DNA of 64,000 bases from assembly GCF_021601625.1 (NCBI RefSeq), contig NZ_BQHR01000009.1, forward strand, positions 124,001 through 188,000. The letters are read 5' to 3'. Origin of the DNA: Pseudomonas paraglycinae (lineage in GTDB: Bacteria > Pseudomonadota > Gammaproteobacteria > Pseudomonadales > Pseudomonadaceae). The position numbers were made by a program, and so were the translations under genes. Below, piece by piece: positions 63,906-64,000 of the stretch. The number at the start of each line of letters is the position of its first letter. The stretch's first letter is position 1. The notes below the pieces were generated by a model. That model saw nothing but the letters and a program-made list of their open reading frames with translations, had not been told where the DNA came from and searched no databases.

Positions 63906-63949
63906 AAAAGGGGACGGATTTATTTGAATTAATAAATCCGTCCCCTTTT
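63906..63949. repeat. Palindromic boundary element, copy 5 (perfect)
   Basis: AAAAGGGGACGGATTTATT (63906-63924), loop TGAATT, then AATAAATCCGTCCCCTTTT (63931-63949): 19-bp arms without a mismatch. It lies 34 nt after the interrupted gene and defines the consensus for the other copies. The right arm ends in T6, so it could also act as a terminator. Confidence 0.92.
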
Positions 63950-64000
63950 TTACCCAAAAACGGGAATCGCTTGCCTGGAGGAGGGCATCAGGTGAACTTT

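Noticed and set aside
61939-63949. Integron attC sites as explanation of the boundary elements
   Set aside because: No integrase gene is visible, the typical attC core sites are absent, and the elements are near-perfect palindromes rather than imperfect ones with extrahelical bases.

Overview
The window is a contiguous piece of a GC-rich gammaproteobacterial chromosome, most likely a Pseudomonas of the fluorescens group. This rests on strong G/C preference at third codon positions, the density of LysR, HxlR and MarR regulators, and Pseudomonas-type small proteins (DUF1652, DUF3087, DUF2784, VAEGGADR-repeat proteins). No rRNA, tRNA, phage, insertion sequence or CRISPR array was seen. Family names come from memory of the families; no database search was run.

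Layout. 0-7 kb: the end of a Mrp-type cation/proton antiporter subunit A, a DMT exporter with a divergent XRE-cupin regulator, and a flavin monooxygenase plus FAD-protein pair behind a short upstream reading frame. 7-9.5 kb: an orphan OmpR-type response regulator, a lone periplasmic solute-binding protein and two small exported proteins with an identical 15-residue C-terminus; one of these also carries four copies of VAEGGADRLQELRER. 9.5-25 kb: housekeeping and small genes (PpnN, AzlCD, an SRAP protein, two sulfonate-type binding proteins with one permease but no ATPase, a polysaccharide deacetylase lipoprotein, a NUDIX hydrolase, Rrf2 next to an NDH-2-like flavoprotein, a Rho-binding antiterminator operon with a divergent MarR). 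25-51 kb: a catabolic region in which regulators sit beside their likely targets: glucarate transporter and dehydratase, a YdiJ-type dehydrogenase, an SDR with an efflux pump, Sad with PtrR, a dioxovalerate-type aldehyde dehydrogenase with a cysteine hydrolase and HxlR, and a monooxygenase/RidA/DUF1028/deacetylase/NCS1-permease cluster.

51-64 kb: a two-partner secretion, contact-dependent inhibition locus. CdiB (TpsB) is followed by a 2908-residue CdiA ending in a putative deaminase toxin (HAE and CxxC motifs), then by the presumed immunity gene. From about 61 kb the base composition becomes clearly AT-rich. The tail is a row of small genes (unknown protein, SUKH-family protein, a reading frame broken by one amber codon), with every interval between genes, and the end of the row, holding copies of one palindromic element whose perfect form has 19-bp arms AAAAGGGGACGGATTTATT. 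This looks like a cassette array of immunity genes with hairpin boundaries.

The most interesting items are the palindrome-bounded immunity array and the pair of small exported proteins with a shared tail next to an orphan response regulator, with matching candidate regulator sites upstream of one of them.
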